Below, piece by piece: positions 58,027 to 64,000 of a DNA stretch of 64,000 nt. Below the pieces are notes generated by a model. The model made no database searches, was not told the origin of the DNA, and saw nothing but the letters and a program-made list of their open reading frames with translations. The stretch comes from Astrothelium macrocarpum (Eukaryota > Ascomycota > Dothideomycetes > Trypetheliales > Trypetheliaceae), in NCBI GenBank assembly GCA_021030915.1, contig JAGEMR010000121.1, forward strand, positions 1 through 64,000, written 5' to 3'. Every line of letters starts with the position of its first letter. Position 1 is the first letter of the stretch. The position numbers and the translations under genes were made by a program.

Positions 58027-61000
58027 ATTCATCGTCATTAAAAACTTGTCTAAATCATATTCTTCTTCGTATTGCCGCTCATCCCACAGCTCACCCAATT
58101 CGTCTAAGAAGCCCCGCTTTCCCTTCTCCCGCACCTCGCCCGTTGCATCCACTGCCATACTATCCTCATCATCTCCTTCCCCAATCTTGTCCGCATTGGA
58201 AGGTGGAGGAAGAGCGGCAGCAGAAGGATCGTCGATGTTGAACAAATCTAAAATTTGGTCCGTGCCCATGGTTCCGAGGCCCGCGTTTTGCTGGTTGACG
58301 ACTGTGGAGGCCATGTCAATCTTGAAGCGCTGAAGACTGGAAGGAGTTAGTTGGCATGCGTCATTTAAAAACAACAAGTGGGTTAGTATTGCTTACTTGA
58401 GAATCTTCTCCTCCACGGTACCACGCGTGACCAAACGATAGACATTCACAACCCGTTTTTGTCCGATTCGATGTGCGCGGTCCATGGCTTGCAAATCACG
58501 TTGTGGATTCCAGTCATGCTCAACAAAAATCACGGTATCCGCGCCGGTCAAGTTCAGACCAAGGCCTCCAACGCTCGTTGTTAGAAGTAAGCAGTCGTAG
58601 GATGGATCGCTATTAAATTTGTTGACAATGCTTTGGCGCTGACTGGCCTCAACTGATCCATCTAGACGCAGCTTCGTTGCTAGGGGAAGCGTGGAACTGA
58701 GGAACTGCGACACAGTGTCTAACATCTCCTTCATCTGGCAGAAAATGAGAGCACGATGTGGTGCAACCGCTTCTGACGCGTCTGGAAAACTATCATTGCC
58801 ATTTGCCGAAGCCGATTCAACGCCGATACCACAATCCACGAGTAGGTCGCGCAATGCGCCTAGTTTCGGTGCGTGGATAGGGTCAGTGAGCGGCGGAGAA
58901 CTCGTTTTCGCCAGAGCCTTCTTGACGTCGTCGTATTGTTTATGTCCCTCCTTCAACACTAATGAGGGTGCATTGCAAAGTTTGCGCATGTACTGGAGTG
59001 CTTGGAAAATGTGTTGTTTTGCTTCCTTGTCTGCTTGCCCCGCCATTTGCTTGACCTTTGAGCCTTCTTTCTTAGTGAATTCTTCAAAGAGCCTGCGCTG
59101 GAGGTCACTGAGATCGCAGTAGTAATTCTGAAGAATTTTTGGCGGAAGATCGTTGAGTACTTCCTCCTTGAGACGACGGAGCAGGAAGGGGAGCACTTGC
59201 TTGTGAAGTGCTTCAATTGCAAGGGCACCGGCTTCTTGTTCTTTTGATGACGATTTTGAGAATCGGCTGGCTGCGATAGGCTTCGCAAAGCGGTCTTGAA
59301 AGACTTTTTCAGTACCGAGGAAGCCTGGCATTAGGAAGTCAAAGAGTGACCACAGCTCCAGCACGTTGTTTTGAATGGGTGTACCGGAGAGTATGAGGCG
59401 ATGATTGCTTTTCAGGCGTTTGACAGCTTGAGTGATTTTTGTCTTAGGGTTCTTGATGAGATGGCCTTCGTCGAGAACGCAATAATTCCAATTCTGTGCT
59501 GCGAGAATATCAATGTCATTACGACATACATCGTATGATGTAATGATAATATCCGTGGTTCCAACTGATGACTTCAATTTGTTTCGAACACCAGGCGGGC
59601 CAACATAGGTGAGTGTGCTAAGAAAAGGGGCATACGTGCGGATCTCTTGGCCCCAGTGACCAGAGAGAGTGGGAGGACACACGATAAGTGAAGGCAGACG
59701 CCGGCTATCAGGGGAACCAGTTTTGGCATGTTCTTCAGCACGCAGATGATGATCTGACGCAACAATACACAGCGTTTGTAGTGTCTTTCCAAGACCCATG
59801 TCGTCGCAAAGAATACCATGTAGATGATAGCGGTTGAGGAAGGCCAGCCAATTGACACCTTCCTGTTGGTAAGAGCGAAGCTCTGCCTTGATCGCAACAG
59901 GAATCTGAAAAGGCTCGACTTTCTTTGGATCCAGCATCTGCGCAATGAACTTTCTCTCTCGATCTCGTCCTTCAAGAAGTTCTTGAGAAAGTCCAGGCGG
60001 GTCCTCAATACCAGCTTCCAATGGCACGAGTTTGACTAGATGAGCAAACGTCGTTGTCGCAATAAGTCGAACATCGTCATCAGAGTCGCTCATCCGACCA
60101 AGGACCGGTACGAGTAAAAATATTACATATGGTAGGATGCCATCTTCCATGACGTGAATGAGGTGGTAGACACATTCGATGGCGCCTTGACGAATGTGCG
60201 CATCAACGGCATTACTGATACCAGGGAGGACCTTTTCGACAAGCATTGTAATGCCTTGGACGGTAATTACACTGCAGATTGAAGCAAAGCATTTGGCAGC
60301 CGCGTATCTGAGAACTGCAAGTTTGGACTGGAGAGCTTTTGCGATCAAAGGCATCAAGTCCAAAACCATAGGATAGAGGTCTCTGTGAAATCGGGGAATG
60401 AGCGCGCGTAATGTTGAGAGCGCATCAACAGCCTCTTGACCATCAGTCTCCTCTGGGTCTGCGATTCTGGCCGGTAAATCGCCCATAAAAATTCGCTGGA
60501 TTGGTTCTTCGATGATATCCCTCAGGGCCGAACATTTATCGAACAATTGTGCAGCGAATTTGGTACAAAGCTGTTCCAATGCCTCTTTTGCACCACGCCT
60601 AGTGATTCTAGCTGCCTTGACAGCCTGTGCACGAGCCTTGGCATCTTCAAATTCTTGAATGTGCTCTTCTTTCATCAATGACAGAATGCCGTTTTGAATG
60701 TGTGCGCTAGGATGAAACTCCGGGGTTTCCGAAGTCTCTGCGCAACAAAACTTGACCAGATTGATTGTGACTTTGTTGACCGGTTGCATTTTGCCAGCTT
60801 CCGAGAATTGTTCTATTAGCCGCACAACAGCTGCAGCCGCTCGCTCTTGGAGCTCGATGTTTTCCTCGGTCTTAACGCTGTCCATCATGCCTTTGATAGT
60901 ATGGTTTACCTTCTTAGGGACTTCCTTGAAGGCAACAACGGCTGCTGCTGCTGCTGCTCGGATGCGGACATCTCGCTGATCCTTGACAGACTTGGCTTCA

Positions 61001-63928
61001 TCAATGACTCGTTTGGCTGTTTCCCTGGCGTCTGCCAACGGTTTCTCGCAAGCAATCCGCTGGGCTGGTGTAAACGACTTCTTCAATTTTTCAAAGTCTT
61101 CGTTCAATATCTTGTCAGCCATAGTAATTGAAAAGGCGTATTGGCTACTGTCTGGCTCGCCCTGTACCAAGGCGGGCAATTGGGGAAGTTTGCCAGGGGA
61201 TATACCCGACTCTCGCATCTGGTTCATCACAGCAGCACACTGCGCCTTCGCAGTCTTGAGGTAATGTACCAGATCACTATATGAGGATGGTGGCTCATCT
61301 TCAACCAAGGCAATGAGCCTCTTCGAAAGAGCTTGCGATAGATCATCCTTCTCTGACGAGGCAATCGCGTACTCTTCGGCAGACATGGCAGCGAAAAGCC
61401 GAGTAGTGGAGTAGGTCGATTTCAAGTGAGGCACGAGTATTTGACCAAATGTTGCGTATCGTGATTTGATAGGCCACGCTGCAATTGCTTTTCCAAGAGC
61501 TTGTGAAGAGTGTATTTTGCACCTGATAATTGCATCAATGCCAATGAGGTCAACGTCTCCTGTCATCATATCACCATCAATATTGTGGGGTGATGATGTG
61601 GATTGCTGGATTGGCACATCCTCTTCTTTCTTTGATCTCCTTCGCTGCTTCTTTGCTGGAGGTTCGGGACCGTTAGGCGGAGAGCTCTGTTTTCTTGAAG
61701 TTCCGTTACTGAATGGTGCGAAGGTTTGTCCAGATGGTCGTATGAATAGAGCCGGATCCATCGGTATTGGATTACGAGACGTTCCTATGGGATGGACGGT
61801 CGAAGTCACGAGCGGATCGATGTGTGGTTGGAATTCAATAGCGAACTTATCCTGACCCTGTTCAACGAGGGCTTGTATCAGTGCCGTCCAGACCTGCATT
61901 GATTCTTTCAGGACGCGCTCATTACGTTCGACCAGCATATTCTGGTAAACCAAACGCAGAATTTTACCGGTGACCCAACCCTTGGTGCTCGTTCCTTCGA
62001 TATCGAGAAACGTCATGAGAGCGCGCAAGACCGCCGAACGGACAGTAGTAATCGTGTGCCGCAAGAACGGATACAGCCGGGGAACTAACTCTGTAAAGGA
62101 TTGTTCTGAGTCTTGGGCCGCATTGCGTTTCATTGCATCCAAGACCTCAGGAAAACTACAGAGTTTGGCGAGAAGATCCATGACTGAGCCAGTACTAGCA
62201 CTCAGGTCGTCGCTCAGACTTGAGAGGCAATCCCAGACAATGTGGATAAGATGATTCAGGGCTGACGGCCGGAAGTTGACGAACTCCTTAACAACAGGCT
62301 GGAGCGTTGCGGCGCTAACAGCGCGAACGTCGTCGTCAAAATCGACCAGTCCCTTCATTACTGTCTGCAGAACCCCATCCATCAGATTGGCGTCTTGCAG
62401 TAGTAAATCACTTCGCACGGCTACCAAATATCTCATTCCGATCATCCCACCATGACAGGCTTGCCAAATGCGAGTCGAGTGCTTGAGGTCTTCTTGCATG
62501 ATCAATCGGTAAAGGACATCATAAGTTGCACGTATTGACTCGGGGGGTAAATATGGCAGTATAACACCCAAAACTTGTCCAGCCGTTTCTCGGATTGGTG
62601 CGACCATGTTGTCCGAGACATAATCACCGAATCGATCGAGCATAAAGACGCAAGAGACGCGACAGGCAAGATCGTCAAGCCATCGTCTATTGAGTTCGTC
62701 ATTCTGCGCCCTGGTTTTGCCCCAGCGACGGCCTGCACCAGCGCCATGCACACGTATGATTTCACGAAGAGCCATGGCAGCGCCATGTCGAACTTCCCAT
62801 TTGTGATCAAACATGTCGACCATGAGAAGTTCGCATAGTCGTTCGTAAGGCCATTCCAGACCCTTTTCCTCGTCCTCGGTTTGTAGCGTCGATTTTTCTG
62901 GTACGGCGGGTCCCTTGTACTCGCTAACCATTTTAGTGTCGTCATCTCCAGTTTTACGGTCCAGGTTGAAATAGTCTGCGGTCTTATCTTCCGAGTCTTC
63001 GCGCTTCACTTCTGTCTTCACTTCCATCTTCACTGGATGGGGTTCAGAATCTACCGGAGTATCTAAGTCATCCACGCTCTCTCGTCTGCCACCAGAAAAA
63101 TCTAAGAGCCGAACTTTGTTAGCTTGGCCCTTCAGTTCGGTCTTTTTCTTGCGCTTCAGCATATTGAGCTGTCGCTTGCTCAGTTGCGTCTCCCCACCGA
63201 CTGGAGTTTGTGCAGTAGGATCATGTGGAGTTGTAGTAACAGCGGCCGACACACTGTTGTTTCGGGAGAAAGCAGTGTCTAGTTTCGACAAATTTGATGG
63301 AACTGTAGATTTAGCAGCAATGTCATGGTCCGCAATGGCTTCGTCATCAAAGTCTGTATACTCGCCGCCCATACCAAGACGAGCAAGAAGATTTTTCTTC
63401 TGATGGGCAAGCCGCTCAGCAGGATCCATGGCGGCCAGCTTGTAATCATATTGTTTGCCAGCACTCCCGAGCAGCTGTTTACCTTTGACGAGAATGGCGC
63501 TTACATCCAAAGTGGAAAGGTCTAGCTGATCATCAGATGTGAGAGGTTGAAATGACGGCTTTCCCTCCTTCTTAACGTCTGAAGATCCGTTGGCGCTGCC
63601 ATTGGATTCACCCTTGATGGGCAAGTCGAAGTCGTCAGCATTGGGATCAAATTTATCGGCATGTTCAACGATGCCACCAATAGCCTTGGCGGCGGCAACT
63701 CGTGTGTCCCATCCTTTCTGTCGCAGGAACGGAACAACACGAGTCAACAGATTGAACAGCTCATCAGGATGCTGTTTCTGAACGTCGGCGAGCTGTTGCG
63801 CCGCAGTGTTTCGAATTAAAGGCGTACTGCCTGTTTCGAGCAAGCTACATCAAGGGTCAGCACAAGTTGCGCATAAGGGTGCACAAGTGATCGACGTACG
63901 TTACCAGCCGGTCCAACCGGGACGCCAT
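58021..63928 (-). CDS. mot1: Mot1/BTAF1, TBP-associated Snf2-family ATPase
   Basis: Three exons (63928-63900, 63844-58397, 58336-58021) give 1930 aa. Mot1 uses ATP to remove TBP from DNA and redistributes it between promoters. The first exon adds MASRLDRLVT, which restores the conserved LVTLLETGSTPLIRNTAA start. HEAT-like repeats fill roughly the first 1250 residues and grip TBP. The Snf2 motor follows, with Walker A DDMGLGKT near residue 1360, the DEGH box near 1467, and motifs V/VI in LTTSVGGLGLNLTGAD and DRAHRIGQKR. The C-terminal exon carries the conserved bridge end (MGTDQILDLFN). The true donor of intron 1 is GTACGT at 63899; an upstream GTAACG would break the frame. Confidence 0.96.
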
Positions 63929-64000
63929 AGCGTGATTAGGTATTACTCAGCCGGTCGCCCAAAACGAAATGCCCGTCACGGTCGTGCAATCATTATTTGC

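Overview
The window is nuclear DNA of a filamentous ascomycete (Pezizomycotina). Protein-coding genes are split by many short GT-AG introns, mostly 48-78 nt with CTAAC/CTAAT-like branch sites. Gene content is typical of such fungi: a Zn2Cys6 regulator, Pal1, Med15, Med31, Mot1, a twin-CX9C complex I subunit, GH28 endopolygalacturonase, an intradiol dioxygenase and expanded F-box-like genes. A plant-associated lifestyle is plausible because of the polygalacturonase and the candidate Cys-rich secreted protein. I would guess Leotiomycetes, but the sequence alone does not settle the class. Exon structures were built by hand from splice signals, frame continuity and remembered family sequences; no search was run.

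Layout. 1-480 is an almost pure A+T block. 729-821 is an intron-containing tRNA-Leu(UAA). 1.1-7.2 kb holds pam18, an alpha/beta hydrolase whose first exon is unresolved, and a seven-exon Zn2Cys6 transcription factor. 7.2-15 kb is accessory: a possible small Cys-rich secreted protein, then a divergent pair made of a Ser/Thr-rich surface protein and a membrane-anchored pepsin-like protein lacking its catalytic motifs. 15.9-18 kb has two F-box-like paralogues, one with a premature stop. 18.6-22.6 kb has a ThDP-dependent 2-oxo-acid decarboxylase and an intradiol ring-cleavage dioxygenase on the same strand. 23.8-24.6 kb is a decayed thioester-reductase domain, probably from an NRPS-like or PKS-NRPS enzyme. 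25.3-27.5 kb is an orphan 734-aa protein.

28.3-42.6 kb is mostly conserved housekeeping DNA: NDUFS5, a RecA/Rad51-like protein, pal1, med31, rpc11, an ankyrin protein and a Med15 homologue interrupted by one in-frame TAG. 43.5-50.5 kb is accessory again: a Cys-rich orphan, three more F-box-like paralogues (one with a premature TGA) and an EamA/SLC35F-type transporter. 50.7-55.4 kb carries a secreted endopolygalacturonase and a Whi5/Nrm1-like G1/S repressor. 55.4-58.0 kb is repeat-rich, with the 5' end of an LTR retroelement, a degenerate tandem array of about 190-bp units and two smaller direct duplications. 58.0-63.9 kb is mot1.

Working together. Med15, Med31, Mot1 and Rpc11 are all basal transcription components, but their proximity is probably chance, because they lie on both strands with their own promoters. 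The decarboxylase/dioxygenase pair may act in aromatic catabolism. The strongest unusual signals are the dispersed F-box-like family with two one-codon lesions, the pseudoprotease/mucin-like divergent pair, the amber codon in Med15, and the repeat belt between the Whi5-like gene and mot1.
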